From positions 434,001 to 498,000 of the forward strand of contig NZ_CP032098.1 in the NCBI RefSeq assembly GCF_003544935.1: a stretch of DNA of 64,000 bases, given 5' to 3'. The stretch is from Malaciobacter molluscorum LMG 25693. GTDB taxonomy: Bacteria; Campylobacterota; Campylobacteria; Campylobacterales; Arcobacteraceae. The position numbers were made by a program, and so were the translations under genes. The notes beneath the pieces were generated by a model. That model ran no database searches and was not told where the DNA came from. It was given only the letters and a program-made list of their open reading frames with translations. Shown here piece after piece: positions 34,450 to 43,264 of this stretch (its first letter is position 1; each line of letters starts with the position of its first letter).

Positions 34450-35570
34450 CAATAGTAGGAGCAGGAGCTAGTGGACTTATGCTAGCTAGCCAATTAAAAA
34501 AACACAATATTTGTTTAATAGAAACAAATGAAAAAATAGGTCAAAAAATAAAAGTAAGTGGTGGAGCAAAATGTAATATTACTAATAATTTAGTAAGTTG
34601 TGATAATTACTTAGGAGATAAAAAATTTGTAAAAGAGGTATTGAAAAATTTTACAAATGAAGATTTATTAACTTTTTTGAATAAAAATGGGGTTAATCCA
34701 AAAATAAATCCTAAACTTATAAAAGGAACATATTTTTGTAAAACTTCTGCTGAAGTAATTGATATGTTTACAAGATTAACAACACATGTAAAAAAATATA
34801 TGAATACAAAAGTTATTGATGTAAATTATGTTGATGAGGTATTTACTATAATCACAAATAAAAATCAGATAAAAACAAAAAAACTTGTAATTGCTTCTGG
34901 AGGATTATCTTATACAACACTAGGTGCAAGTTCAATTGGTTTTGATATTGCTTCAAAATTTGGACATAACATAAATACTTTAAATCCTGCTCTTGTTGGG
35001 TTTACTGTACAAAAAGAACAATTCTGGTTTAAAAATTTAAGTGGATTATCTATTATGGCAAAAGTAAAAGTTGAGAATAAATCTTTTTATGGTTCATTAC
35101 TATTTGCTCATAAAGGATGTTCTGGTCCTATTATTTTAAATAGTTCTTTATATTGGAAAAAAGGTAAGATGAGTTTTGATTTTTTACCAGATAAAAAGAT
35201 TAAGAAATTATTAATTGGAAATGCTTTGATTAGTTCAAGACTTCCTTTACCTAAAAGATTTGTTCAAGAGTTTTTAACTTCAATTGAACTTGAAGATAAG
35301 CCTTGTAATAAATTAAATGAACAAGAGATAAAAAAACTTGAAATAATTCATAATTATGAATTCTCACCTGCGGGAAATTTTGGATATACAAAAGCAGAAG
35401 TTACTAAAGGTGGTATTTGTACAGATGAAATTGATGTAAAATCAATGCAAAGTTTGAAACAAAAAGATCTATATTTTTTAGGTGAATGTTTAGATGTAAC
35501 GGGAGAACTTGGAGGATATAATTTTCAGTTTGCTTTTTCTAGTGCAATTTCTTGTGCAAGAAATATTTAA
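34437..35570 (+). CDS. HI0933/BaiN-family FAD oxidoreductase with apparent ATC start codon
   Basis: A flavoprotein of the family often called aminoacetone oxidase-like or YhiN/BaiN. The first ATG (34479) would remove the FAD-binding motif, yet the frame continues upstream as YEIAIVGAGASGLML and is closed by a stop at 34422. Between that stop and the motif there is no ATG, GTG or TTG; the only sensible initiator is ATC at 34437, six bases after the ribosome site AAGGA, giving a 377-residue protein starting I/M-YEIAIVGAGASGL. Family motifs downstream are GQKIKVSGGAKCNITN, LVIASGGLSYTTLG, AHKGCSGPIIL, EVTKGGI and the C-terminal GGYNFQFAFSSA. The natural role of the family is unclear. Confidence 0.85.
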   Translation: MYEIAIVGAGASGLMLASQLKKHNICLIETNEKIGQKIKVSGGAKCNITNNLVSCDNYLGDKKFVKEVLKNFTNEDLLTFLNKNGVNPKINPKLIKGTYFCKTSAEVIDMFTRLTTHVKKYMNTKVIDVNYVDEVFTIITNKNQIKTKKLVIASGGLSYTTLGASSIGFDIASKFGHNINTLNPALVGFTVQKEQFWFKNLSGLSIMAKVKVENKSFYGSLLFAHKGCSGPIILNSSLYWKKGKMSFDFLPDKKIKKLLIGNALISSRLPLPKRFVQEFLTSIELEDKPCNKLNEQEIKKLEIIHNYEFSPAGNFGYTKAEVTKGGICTDEIDVKSMQSLKQKDLYFLGECLDVTGELGGYNFQFAFSSAISCARNI

Positions 35571-35575
35571 TGTAA

Positions 35576-35605
35576 TTAAGTTAGTAACAAATGTTACTAA
35601 CTTAA
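35576..35605. terminator. bidirectional terminator between flavoprotein and BCCT genes
   Basis: A perfect 13-bp stem (35576-35588 with 35593-35605) with loop AAAT. It lies 6 bp past the flavoprotein stop and covers the stop codon of the convergent BCCT gene. Confidence 0.75.
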
Positions 35606-37573
35606 TAGATGAATAAAGTGCATATGTTTTTGGTAATGATCAACAATATCATTTCTAATTCCATCTTTTGACCAACCCATAATATCATAATCTTGACCAC
35701 CTTCAATTAAGTGAACAACTGCACAATAATATAACTCATCTTCTGTTCTTTCATCTTCTGCTTTTTCATCAACAGCGAAACTAGGTTTTACTCTAGCTAC
35801 TATTTTTACTTTATAAATAAAGTTTTTATTTTCACCAAAGTTACTCTCTTCTCCTAAATAAACTGTAAGAGATACTCCTTCATTTGTTTCTGTAATTGCA
35901 ACATCAAGTTCATGTTTTTTTAACTCTTCTGCAACATCAGTTAATGCAGGTTTTGCAACTTTATTAATAAAATTCTTTACATTATCTTTTGAAGGATAAT
36001 TAATAATATTACTAAGCCTTGTATCCCAATCTGTACTATTATTTGTTGTGGTTATTTGAGTTGTATTATATTGTAAACTCTCTTTTTTTGCTATATCCAC
36101 ACGCAGTGCTTTAATTAATCCATAACAAGCAATTAATAATACAATAGCAAATGGTAAGGCACTAGCAATAGTCATTGTTTGTAAAGCACTAAGCCCTCCA
36201 GCTAAAATTAAAATTGAAGCAACTACTCCTTCTCCAACTGCCCAATAAACTCTTTGCCATATTGGAGTATTATCGTTACCATTTGAACAAAGCATATCAA
36301 TTACCATTGAACCTGAGTCTGAAGATGTAACAAAAAATACAATTACCATAACAGTTGCAATAATTGAAGTTAAACCACTAAAACTAAAATGTTCTAAAAA
36401 TGCAAATATTGCAATTGGTACATTACTTTTAACAATTTCTCCAAATGAAGTTAATCCATCATTTAGTATTAGACTAATTGCAGAGTTACCAAAAAAAGTC
36501 ATCCACATTAAAGTAAAACCTGTTGGTACAAGTAATACACCTAATGTAAATTCTCTAATTGTTCTACCTCTACTAATTCTTGCAATAAAAAGACCAACGA
36601 AAGGAGACCAAGAAATCCACCAAGCCCAATAAAGAATAGTCCATCCACCAAGCCAATCGGTTTTTTGATAAGCAAATAGATTAAATGTACTTTTTAATAA
36701 ATTAGAAGCATAATCTCCAATGTTTTGAACATAAGCTTGAAGTAAAAAAATAGTATGACCTGCAACTAAAACAAATAGTAAAAGTAATACTGCTAAAACA
36801 AGATTAATTTCAGATAATATTTTGATTCCTTTATCAAGACCTGTTGTAACAGAAAGAGTTGCAAGTGCTGTAATACTTATAATTAAAATTACTTGAGATA
36901 TTGAATTTACAGGAACTCCCCATAAGTAATTTAATCCCGTATTTACTTGTAAAACACCATAACCAAGAGATGTTGCAATACCAAATAGTGTTCCAATTAC
37001 TGCAAAAATATCAACTGCATGACCAATTGGTCCATAAATTTTATCTCCAATTAATGGATATAAAGCTGATCTTAGTGTTAAAGGTAGATTGTGTCTATAA
37101 CTAAAAAATGCAAGTATAATTGCAACAATTGCATAAATTGCCCATGCGTGTAAACCCCAGTGAAAAAATGTAATTCTTAGTGCTTCTTTTGCAGATTCTA
37201 TAGTGCTTCCATCACCAACTGGTGGATTTAAGAAGTGCATTACAGGTTCAGCTACACCAAAAAACATAAGTCCAATACCCATTCCCGCTGAAAACAGCAT
37301 GGCAAACCATGACATATAAGAATAATCAGCAGTTGAGTGGTCTGGACCTAGTTTTATATCCCCATATTTTGATAAAGCAAGATAAAAAACTGTAATTAAA
37401 ATAATAGCTACTGTTAATACATAAAACCAACTACCATTTTGTACAATTACATCTTGTAAACTTTTAAAAAATTTATCAGCAACTTTTGGAAATATTGAAG
37501 CAAATATTGACAATGCTGCAATTAGTGCTGAGGAGATAAAAAAAACATGTTTATTTAGTTTTGAACTCATCAA
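35597..37573 (-). CDS. BCCT-family betaine/choline/carnitine transporter
   Basis: A 658-residue inner-membrane symporter of the betaine-choline-carnitine family with 12 helices in residues about 10-485. Signatures are GMGIGLMFFGVAEPVMHF on helix 3 and the aromatic box-like WAWWISWSPFVGLFIARISRGRTIREF on helix 8. A long cytoplasmic C-terminal domain (about 490-658) is similar in size to that of E. coli BetT, where it tunes activity to osmotic strength. Glycine betaine or choline is the likely substrate, imported with H+ or Na+, for osmoprotection; no choline-oxidation genes are adjacent, so the exact substrate is open. It is divergent from ymdB. Confidence 0.92.
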   Translation of the reverse strand: MMSSKLNKHVFFISSALIAALSIFASIFPKVADKFFKSLQDVIVQNGSWFYVLTVAIILITVFYLALSKYGDIKLGPDHSTADYSYMSWFAMLFSAGMGIGLMFFGVAEPVMHFLNPPVGDGSTIESAKEALRITFFHWGLHAWAIYAIVAIILAFFSYRHNLPLTLRSALYPLIGDKIYGPIGHAVDIFAVIGTLFGIATSLGYGVLQVNTGLNYLWGVPVNSISQVILIISITALATLSVTTGLDKGIKILSEINLVLAVLLLLFVLVAGHTIFLLQAYVQNIGDYASNLLKSTFNLFAYQKTDWLGGWTILYWAWWISWSPFVGLFIARISRGRTIREFTLGVLLVPTGFTLMWMTFFGNSAISLILNDGLTSFGEIVKSNVPIAIFAFLEHFSFSGLTSIIATVMVIVFFVTSSDSGSMVIDMLCSNGNDNTPIWQRVYWAVGEGVVASILILAGGLSALQTMTIASALPFAIVLLIACYGLIKALRVDIAKKESLQYNTTQITTTNNSTDWDTRLSNIINYPSKDNVKNFINKVAKPALTDVAEELKKHELDVAITETNEGVSLTVYLGEESNFGENKNFIYKVKIVARVKPSFAVDEKAEDERTEDELYYCAVVHLIEGGQDYDIMGWSKDGIRNDIVDHYQKHMHFIHLLS

Positions 37574-37733
37574 AATCCTTTATATAGTTTTTTTCATTAT
37601 ACATAATGTAAAATGCTTGTATTATTAATTTTACAATTTTTTCCTTAATCTTACTCTTGAGTTAAAAAAATAGAACTAATATAATATAAAAGATAATTAC
37701 AATACAATTTCAGAAAAAATATAAAGAATTATT

Positions 37734-38546
37734 ATGAGAATAGCTTTTATTGGTGATATTGTAGGCAGGCCAGGACGTAAAATAATTAAAGAAAATCTAA
37801 AAAAGATAATCGAAGAATACTCTTTAGATTTTGTAATAGCAAATGCAGAAAATGCATCACATGGATTTGGTCTTACTATAAAAAACTGTGATGAACTTTT
37901 AAAAAGTGGAATAGATATTATTACAGGAGGTAATCATTCATTTGATAAAAAAAAGGAGATGATAACCTTACTTGAAACAAAACCTGTATTAAGACCTGAT
38001 AATTATCCTGAAGGCTTAGTTGGAACGGGTATAAAAATTGTAAATGTAAATAATGAAAAATTAGCAATTATTAACTTAATGGGACAATTTGCAATGCCAA
38101 CAGTTGAAAATCCTTTTAATTGGGCAAAAAAGCTTGTTTTTTCTTTGCATGAGCAGGGTGTAAAAAATATTTTTATAGATTTTCATGGTGAAGCAACTAG
38201 TGAGAAAAGAGTTATTTTTATGATGTTAAAAAATCAAGTAAGTGCAATTTGTGGTACACATACTCATGTTGGAACAGATGATTTACAAATTATGGATAAT
38301 ACTGCTTATTTAACTGATATTGGATTAACAGGTTGCAGAGATAATGTAATTGGAATGGATAGCAAAGTTCCAATTGAAAAAGCTACTACTGGTTTAGGTG
38401 GACATTTTCAAGTACCAAATAGTTGTAAAAGTATATTGCAAATGATGGTAATTGATATTGAAGATGGAAAAGCAATTAATGCATTTAAAATAAAAAAATT
38501 TTGTGATATAAAAGAGCTGATAATTACTAATGCAATCTTTAACTAA
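37734..38546 (+). CDS. YmdB-family metallophosphoesterase
   Basis: A 270-residue cytoplasmic phosphodiesterase (TIGR00282/YmdB). Metal-binding motifs are GDIVGRPG (D8), NAENASHG (N40), TGGNHSFDKK (N67, H68), DFHGEATSEK and GTHTHVGTDD. In Bacillus YmdB hydrolyses cyclic nucleotide phosphodiesters (2',3'- and 3',5'-cNMP) and influences biofilm and motility decisions. The length is usual for the family. It overlaps the magIII gene by 17 bp. A 160-bp AT-rich gap upstream, shared with the BCCT gene, should hold both promoters. Confidence 0.92.
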   Translation: MRIAFIGDIVGRPGRKIIKENLKKIIEEYSLDFVIANAENASHGFGLTIKNCDELLKSGIDIITGGNHSFDKKKEMITLLETKPVLRPDNYPEGLVGTGIKIVNVNNEKLAIINLMGQFAMPTVENPFNWAKKLVFSLHEQGVKNIFIDFHGEATSEKRVIFMMLKNQVSAICGTHTHVGTDDLQIMDNTAYLTDIGLTGCRDNVIGMDSKVPIEKATTGLGGHFQVPNSCKSILQMMVIDIEDGKAINAFKIKKFCDIKELIITNAIFN

Positions 38547-39171
38547 TTCTTATGATCTTTTAAAGTTCTTAAAAGAACAAAATTTTATTAAAAAAAAGCC
38601 AACTTATTGGTGGCCAAGTTCAAATGATTTTGAAATATTAGTAGGTGCGATATTAACGCAAAATACAAAATGGATTAATGTAGAAAAATCTCTTGAGAAT
38701 TTAAAAAAACTTAATTATTTAACTTTAGAAAATTTAGCTAATAGTGATATTATTATATTAACAAATGCAATTGCTCCAAGTGGTTTTAAAAATCAAAAAG
38801 CAAAACGTTTAAAACTTTTATGTAAAAATATTATTCATGAATTTGGAAGTTTTGAATATTTTCAAAAAAGTGTTTCTTCTTCATGGCTTCTTGCACAAAA
38901 AGGAATAGGACAAGAAACAAAAGATGCAATTATGTGTTATGCTTGTCATCAAGATTATATGGTAGTTGATAAATATACAGCTAGACTTTTAAAAAGATTT
39001 AATTACGAATTTGACACATATGATGATATACAGACATGGCTAGTATATGGAATTAATGAAAATTTCGATAAAATAAAAAAGCTTTATGGTTATGAAATCT
39101 CATTAAATGAAGTTTATTGTAGATTTCATGGCAAAATTGTCGAATTTATGAAACGAAATCCAAAGGATTAA
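38530..39171 (+). CDS. magIII: 3-methyladenine DNA glycosylase, MagIII type
   Basis: A 213-residue helix-hairpin-helix DNA glycosylase of the endonuclease III superfamily that lacks the iron-sulfur cysteines. It matches Helicobacter MagIII as I remember it: WWPSSNDFEILVGAILTQNTKW near the N-terminus, SGFKNQKAKRLKLLC, the HhH segment LLAQKGIGQETKDAIMCYAC, VVDKYTARLLKRF (with the catalytic aspartate and a lysine known to be carbamylated in the Helicobacter enzyme), and RFHGKIVEF at the C-terminus. It removes N3-methyladenine from DNA, starting base-excision repair. The ATG at 38530 lies inside ymdB. Confidence 0.88.
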   Translation: MQSLTNSYDLLKFLKEQNFIKKKPTYWWPSSNDFEILVGAILTQNTKWINVEKSLENLKKLNYLTLENLANSDIIILTNAIAPSGFKNQKAKRLKLLCKNIIHEFGSFEYFQKSVSSSWLLAQKGIGQETKDAIMCYACHQDYMVVDKYTARLLKRFNYEFDTYDDIQTWLVYGINENFDKIKKLYGYEISLNEVYCRFHGKIVEFMKRNPKD

Positions 39172-39174
39172 TTG

Positions 39175-39966
39175 ATGATTATAATTCCACAAACTAAAGG
39201 TGGAGTAGGTAAATCTACTGTTGCAATGCAAGTAATTGCTCCTTACCTTTACAAAAAACATGGTAAAAAAATCAGATATATTGAAATAGATGATGAGAAT
39301 AATGATAGTAGGTCTTTTACAAGAACAGAAATAGTTGATAAGCAAATGTTAGGTACAAATAAATTATCAGATTTAGATGAACTTATGCTTATGGATGACA
39401 ATCATGAAATAATTGTTGATGTAGGTGGAAATAAAACATCTTCATTAGTTTTAGAAGAGATCAAAAAAGTAGGTTCTTTTGGAAATGTAAAATGGATTAT
39501 TCCTTTAGGTGATGGTGAACTTGATGGAAAAAATGCAATTGCAACAATGAAAAAAATTAGAAAAATTGAAGAAAATCCAGAAAAAAATATGATATTTGCT
39601 TTAAATAGAGCTATATCTATGGAACCTGATTATATAGAAGAACAATTTATTAATTTTTTTGGACATAAATATTTAGATAGTAATTCTGCACTATATGATT
39701 TTGTAAAAAGTCCAAAATACTTTCCTGTTAAAAATGATAAAATTATCACAATGAGTAGATATTTGGGAAGTACAGTTTGGGAAATGGCTTATAATAATAC
39801 TGATTTTGGAACAAAAGCAGTACAAGCAAAAGAGTTGGGTGATGTGGAAAGTGCTAGAAAATATCTATTTTTTAGAAGAATACAAACTGAAGCAAAAGAT
39901 TATGTTTTAGGAACATTAAATAGAATCTTTCATGATTTAGATAGATGGATTGAAATTAAAAAATGA
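39175..39966 (+). CDS. ParA/MinD-like P-loop ATPase
   Basis: A 263-residue ATPase with the deviant Walker A motif KGGVGKS (8-14) of the ParA/MinD/MipZ superfamily, preceded by a strand (MIIIPQT). Segments that follow the fold are YIEIDDENND, IIVDVGGNKTSSL (Walker B-like) and WIIPLGDGELDG. I prefer ATG 39175 to TTG 39172 because of the spacing to AAGGA. No HTH or MTS is obvious. It overlaps the next gene, a small coiled-coil membrane protein, by 4 bp, which suggests a two-component positioning module. Relatives include plasmid TraL-type ATPases and chromosomal ParA-like proteins that place chemoreceptors or secretion machines; this one has no parB or conjugation genes around it. Confidence 0.8.
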   Translation: MIIIPQTKGGVGKSTVAMQVIAPYLYKKHGKKIRYIEIDDENNDSRSFTRTEIVDKQMLGTNKLSDLDELMLMDDNHEIIVDVGGNKTSSLVLEEIKKVGSFGNVKWIIPLGDGELDGKNAIATMKKIRKIEENPEKNMIFALNRAISMEPDYIEEQFINFFGHKYLDSNSALYDFVKSPKYFPVKNDKIITMSRYLGSTVWEMAYNNTDFGTKAVQAKELGDVESARKYLFFRRIQTEAKDYVLGTLNRIFHDLDRWIEIKK

Positions 39967-40232
39967 GTGAAATGAGCTTTAAACAAGCCAAAGAAATAGT
40001 TGAAAGGCTTGAGTTTTCAGAACTAGCACTTCGAAAATCATTTAAAGATATTAATACATCAACAAAAGCATTAAAAGACTCTTCAACCGTATTTGAAAAG
40101 TCTTTAGAAAAGCAAAAAATCATAATATCTCAAATACCAAAAATGAATAAAAAAATAAGTATTTTAAGATCATTAATAATGATAAATATTGGTTTTATTT
40201 TGGGATTATTTGTGGGAAAATTTTTATTATAA
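39963..40232 (+). CDS. small coiled-coil protein with C-terminal membrane anchor, partner of the ParA-like ATPase
   Basis: An 89-residue protein. Residues 4-60 are strongly helical with heptad-like spacing (RLEFSELALRKSFKDI, LKDSSTVFEKSLEKQ). Residues 68-88 form a hydrophobic anchor (RSLIMINIGFILGLFVGKFLL), so the N-terminal part should face the cytoplasm. It starts 4 bp inside the ATPase gene (ATGA) and is 13 bp from ubiE. I know no family for it. Tail-anchored coiled coils can serve as membrane receptors for ParA-type ATPases, and this is the inferred role. Confidence 0.7.
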   Translation: MSEMSFKQAKEIVERLEFSELALRKSFKDINTSTKALKDSSTVFEKSLEKQKIIISQIPKMNKKISILRSLIMINIGFILGLFVGKFLL

Positions 40233-40245
40233 TTTAGGAAAATGA

Positions 40246-40956
40246 ATGGGTAAACAAGAAAAAATTGTATCAATGTTTAATGATATTTCAGGTAAGTATG
40301 ATATAGCAAATAGAGTAATTAGTATGGGAATTGATAAAAGTTGGAGAAATAAAGCTTGTAAGTTAGCATTTGATTTTTATAATCAAAAAACAGTTGAAAA
40401 GATTGTTGATGTTGCTTGTGGTACAGGTGATATGATAACTTTTTGGCAAAAAGTTGCAAAAGAGAATAATATACAATTACAAAATATAATTGGAGTTGAT
40501 CCAAGTGTGGGAATGATGGATGTTGCAAAGAAAAAACTTCCAGAAGTTGAATTTATTGAAGCAGGTGCAGCTAGCATGCCTTTAGAAAACTCAAGTGCTG
40601 ATATTATTTCTATTTCATATGGAATTAGAAATGTTGTTCAAAGACAAGAAGCATTTCATGAGTTTGCAAGAGTTTTAAAACAAAATGGATTAGTTGTAAT
40701 TAGTGAATTTACGAAAAATGAAAAAAATTCACCAATAGATTATTTAACTGATTTTTATATTAATAAAATCTTACCAACACTAGGTGGAATTATTACAAAA
40801 AATAAAGAAGCTTATACTTATTTACCAAATTCAATTGATGAATTTTTAACAACTACAAACTTATGTAAAGAGTTAAAAGAAGCTGGACTAGAGCCAATCT
40901 ATACAAAAGCTTTTTCTATGAATATTTCTACTTTAATAATAGCAAGAAAAATTTAA
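40246..40956 (+). CDS. ubiE: demethylmenaquinone / ubiquinone methyltransferase UbiE (MenG)
   Basis: A 236-residue SAM-dependent methyltransferase. Motif I is VDVACGTGDM (about 53-62), motif II contains IGVDPSVGMMDVAKKKLP, and ISYGIRNV and the C-terminal ISTLIIARKI are UbiE/COQ5 signatures. In menaquinone-using Campylobacterota it would methylate demethylmenaquinone, the last step of menaquinone synthesis. The ATG at 40246 follows TTAGGA. A terminator-like hairpin follows before xseA, the usual neighbour in Campylobacter as I recall. Confidence 0.95.
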   Translation: MGKQEKIVSMFNDISGKYDIANRVISMGIDKSWRNKACKLAFDFYNQKTVEKIVDVACGTGDMITFWQKVAKENNIQLQNIIGVDPSVGMMDVAKKKLPEVEFIEAGAASMPLENSSADIISISYGIRNVVQRQEAFHEFARVLKQNGLVVISEFTKNEKNSPIDYLTDFYINKILPTLGGIITKNKEAYTYLPNSIDEFLTTTNLCKELKEAGLEPIYTKAFSMNISTLIIARKI

Positions 40957-40960
40957 ATAT

Positions 40961-40980
40961 AAAGGAGTTTTTCTCCTTTT
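40961..40980 (+). terminator. hairpin between ubiE and xseA
   Basis: AAAGGAG (40961-40967) pairs with CTCCTTT (40973-40979) around a TTTTT loop, followed by T. It is a short intrinsic terminator; it also resembles a ribosome site sequestered in a stem, but the xseA ATG is 13 bp further on. Confidence 0.5.
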
Positions 40981-40992
40981 AAAGAAGGCCTT

Positions 40993-42180
40993 ATGAACGC
41001 ACCAATTACAGTTACTTCTCTTAGTACACAAATAAAATCTTTATTAGAAACTACATTTATGGATGTTTATGTTGAAGGTGAAATCTCAAACTTAACATAT
41101 CATAGTTCAGGACATATTTATTTCTCTATAAAAGATGATAAATCTACAATGTCTTGTGTGATGTTTAGAGGAAATACAAAATATTTAAAATTTAAATTAG
41201 AAGTTGGATTAAAAATAAATATTAGAGGTAGTTTAACTGTATATACTCCAAGAGGTAGTTATCAATTAATTTGTAATAGAATCGAGCCTTCAGGTCAAGG
41301 TGCATTGGCTTTAGCATATGAGCAGTTAAAAGAGAAATTAAAACAAAAAGGTTATTTTGACCCTTCAATTAAAAAAAATTTGCCAAAATATCCTAAAAAA
41401 ATTGCATTAGTAACATCGCCTACTGGTGCAGCTATTCAAGACATGTTAAAAGTAGCAAATCATAGATGGAATTTAGTTGAGTTTATTTTAGTTCCAACTT
41501 TAGTTCAAGGCGAAACAGCAAAAGATGATATAGCAAAATCGATAAAATATGCAGATACTCTTAATTGTGATATTATTATTGTTGGAAGAGGTGGTGGAAG
41601 TATTGAGGATTTATGGGCTTTTAATGAAGAAATAGTTGCAAATGCAATATATGAAGCACAAACTGTAATAATTTCAGCAGTTGGACATGAAGTTGATTTT
41701 TTGATTTCTGATTTTGTTGCAGATGTTAGAGCTGCAACTCCTTCTAATGCAATAGAAATAGCACTTCCCGATACTAATGAACATAGAATATATATAGATA
41801 CTTTAACACAAGATTTTGAAAATAGATTAAAAAATATATTATATTCAAAAGAGCAAAATATAATTCATTTAAAAAGAATGTATGAACAAAACTCTATTGA
41901 AACAAAATTTAATTTAATATCTTCAGAAATTAAAATGTTAAAATTAAGTTTTGATAATAGATTTTCTAATATTTTAAATAGTTGTCAAAATAGTATAAGT
42001 TTATTAAAAAATTCTTTTGAACATAATAGCCCAGAAAAAAAACATAAAAAAGGTTTTGTTCAAATAAGTAAAGACAATAAAATAATTGAATTAGAAAATA
42101 TAAATATTGGTGACAATATATCTTTACAAACCCCTACACATATAGCAAACGCAAAAATTGAAAATATAAAAAAACAATAA
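40993..42180 (+). CDS. xseA: exodeoxyribonuclease VII large subunit
   Basis: A 395-residue nuclease subunit. The N-terminal OB fold (about 1-100) contains VEGEISNLTYHSSGHIYFSIKD, and the catalytic domain has ALVTSPTGAAIQDML and IIVGRGGGSIEDLWAFNEE, followed by SAVGHEVDF. A coiled-coil region (about 265-340) is shorter than in E. coli (456 residues), as in other Campylobacterota. It ends with a small C-terminal strand region, KKGFVQISKDNKIIELENI. With XseB it degrades single-stranded DNA in both directions. No xseB is visible next to it in this window. Confidence 0.94.
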   Translation: MNAPITVTSLSTQIKSLLETTFMDVYVEGEISNLTYHSSGHIYFSIKDDKSTMSCVMFRGNTKYLKFKLEVGLKINIRGSLTVYTPRGSYQLICNRIEPSGQGALALAYEQLKEKLKQKGYFDPSIKKNLPKYPKKIALVTSPTGAAIQDMLKVANHRWNLVEFILVPTLVQGETAKDDIAKSIKYADTLNCDIIIVGRGGGSIEDLWAFNEEIVANAIYEAQTVIISAVGHEVDFLISDFVADVRAATPSNAIEIALPDTNEHRIYIDTLTQDFENRLKNILYSKEQNIIHLKRMYEQNSIETKFNLISSEIKMLKLSFDNRFSNILNSCQNSISLLKNSFEHNSPEKKHKKGFVQISKDNKIIELENINIGDNISLQTPTHIANAKIENIKKQ

Positions 42181-42232
42181 AATATTAAGTTTATTATAGA
42201 TAAAATATAAAAAACTTCTAAAAAGGTGCTTT

Positions 42233-42340
42233 ATGTTTTGTTTTATGATAAAAAAAGACTCTGTTTTTATCTACAATATAAAGCCAACAATTCTCAATTT
42301 AAAAATCAGTTTTAAAGATAAATTTTGTAAAATAAATTAA
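42233..42340 (+). CDS. possible small ORF (35 aa) between xseA and cheW
   Basis: ATG at 42233 is preceded by AAAAAGGTGCTTT, a fair ribosome site, and the frame runs 35 codons (MFCFMIKKDSVFIYNIKPTI, ending CKIN). It occupies the only open part of the 185-bp gap. Nothing like it is known to me, and in DNA this AT-rich an ORF of this size arises easily by chance. Confidence 0.25.
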   Translation: MFCFMIKKDSVFIYNIKPTILNLKISFKDKFCKIN

Positions 42341-42365
42341 GTGTAAAGAAAAGGAGAACCACCTT

Positions 42366-42860
42366 ATGGAAAAAAATTTAAATAATGATGAGCAAGATGT
42401 AATTGATTACGCAAATAGTAGTGAGTATATGACATTTGAACTTGGGGCAATGAAGTATGCAATTGAATTACCAAAAATTAGGGAAATTTTAACTTATCCC
42501 GATATTATTACTCATTTACCAAACACAGAAGATTGGGTAAAAGGGCTTATTAATTTAAGAGGTGAAGTTGTTCCTATTTTAGATATTAGAATTAAATTTA
42601 ATACAGGTGAACCAATTTATGATTCAAATACTGCTGTAATTGCAGTTATTACTGAAGATAAAAGAATGATTGGTATTATTGTAGATAAAGTTGATGATGT
42701 TCAAAGATTAGATACTTCTGCTTTGGCACCAGTTTCTGATATGGGTTCTGCAATTCCATCTAAATATTTAAAAGGTTTTGTAAGATTAGAAAATAATCAG
42801 ATGCTTGTAATTATGGATATTGAATCAGTTGTACATAAAGATGAATTAAAAGATACATAA
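42366..42860 (+). CDS. cheW: chemotaxis adaptor CheW
   Basis: A 164-residue single CheW/SH3-like domain that links chemoreceptors to the kinase CheA. Conserved stretches are YAIELPKIREIL, the GLINLRGEVVPILDIR segment that contacts receptors, and GIIVDKVDDVQRL. A short acidic N-terminal extension (about 1-18) precedes the domain. The ribosome site AAGGAG precedes the ATG. It is followed, with 1-bp and 14-bp overlaps, by two REC-domain proteins, so the three form a chemotaxis-related operon without cheA. Confidence 0.95.
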   Translation: MEKNLNNDEQDVIDYANSSEYMTFELGAMKYAIELPKIREILTYPDIITHLPNTEDWVKGLINLRGEVVPILDIRIKFNTGEPIYDSNTAVIAVITEDKRMIGIIVDKVDDVQRLDTSALAPVSDMGSAIPSKYLKGFVRLENNQMLVIMDIESVVHKDELKDT

Positions 42861-43264
42861 TGCAAAAAAAAATAGAGAAACTTAGAAAGTTGAAGCTTCT
42901 TTTTGTTGAAGATGAAAAAGATTTAATTGAAATTATATCTGATACGTTAAGAAAATTAGAAGCTAACTTTTTAACTGCTCATAATGGTAAAGAAGCACTT
43001 GATTTAGTAGAACAAAATGATGATATAGATGCAATAATTACTGATATTAATATGCCAATATTAAATGGAATAGAGATGATAAAAATTCTAAAAGATAAAA
43101 AACCATATCTTCCAGTGATTATTATGTCTGCTCATACAGAGAATGAATATAGACAAAAAGCTAATGAATATGGTGTTAAAGACTATTTATTAAAACCTTT
43201 TGATTTTATTAAATTTATTGATCTAATAACTTCAATGAAATTAGGTAAAAATGGCAATAAATAA
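42860..43264 (+). CDS. stand-alone REC response regulator in chemotaxis operon
   Basis: A 134-residue single receiver domain. The acidic pocket is E17/D18/E19, the phosphoacceptor is D62 in IITDINMPILNG, and the conserved lysine is K112 in YLLKPFDF. There is no output domain. The first residues (MQKKIEKLRKLK) extend the fold. It starts on the last base of cheW, so its expression is tied to CheW. It may act like CheY or as a phosphate sink; the INMP/LLKPF pattern resembles hybrid-type REC domains more than classical CheY. Confidence 0.9.
   Translation: MQKKIEKLRKLKLLFVEDEKDLIEIISDTLRKLEANFLTAHNGKEALDLVEQNDDIDAIITDINMPILNGIEMIKILKDKKPYLPVIIMSAHTENEYRQKANEYGVKDYLLKPFDFIKFIDLITSMKLGKNGNK

Noticed and set aside
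34479-35570. Taking ATG 34479 as the flavoprotein start
   Set aside because: It would delete the FAD-binding VGAGASG motif that is clearly encoded in frame upstream.
40319-40577. Two antisense ORFs inside ubiE
   Set aside because: Both are reverse-strand shadows of conserved methyltransferase codons with no independent support.
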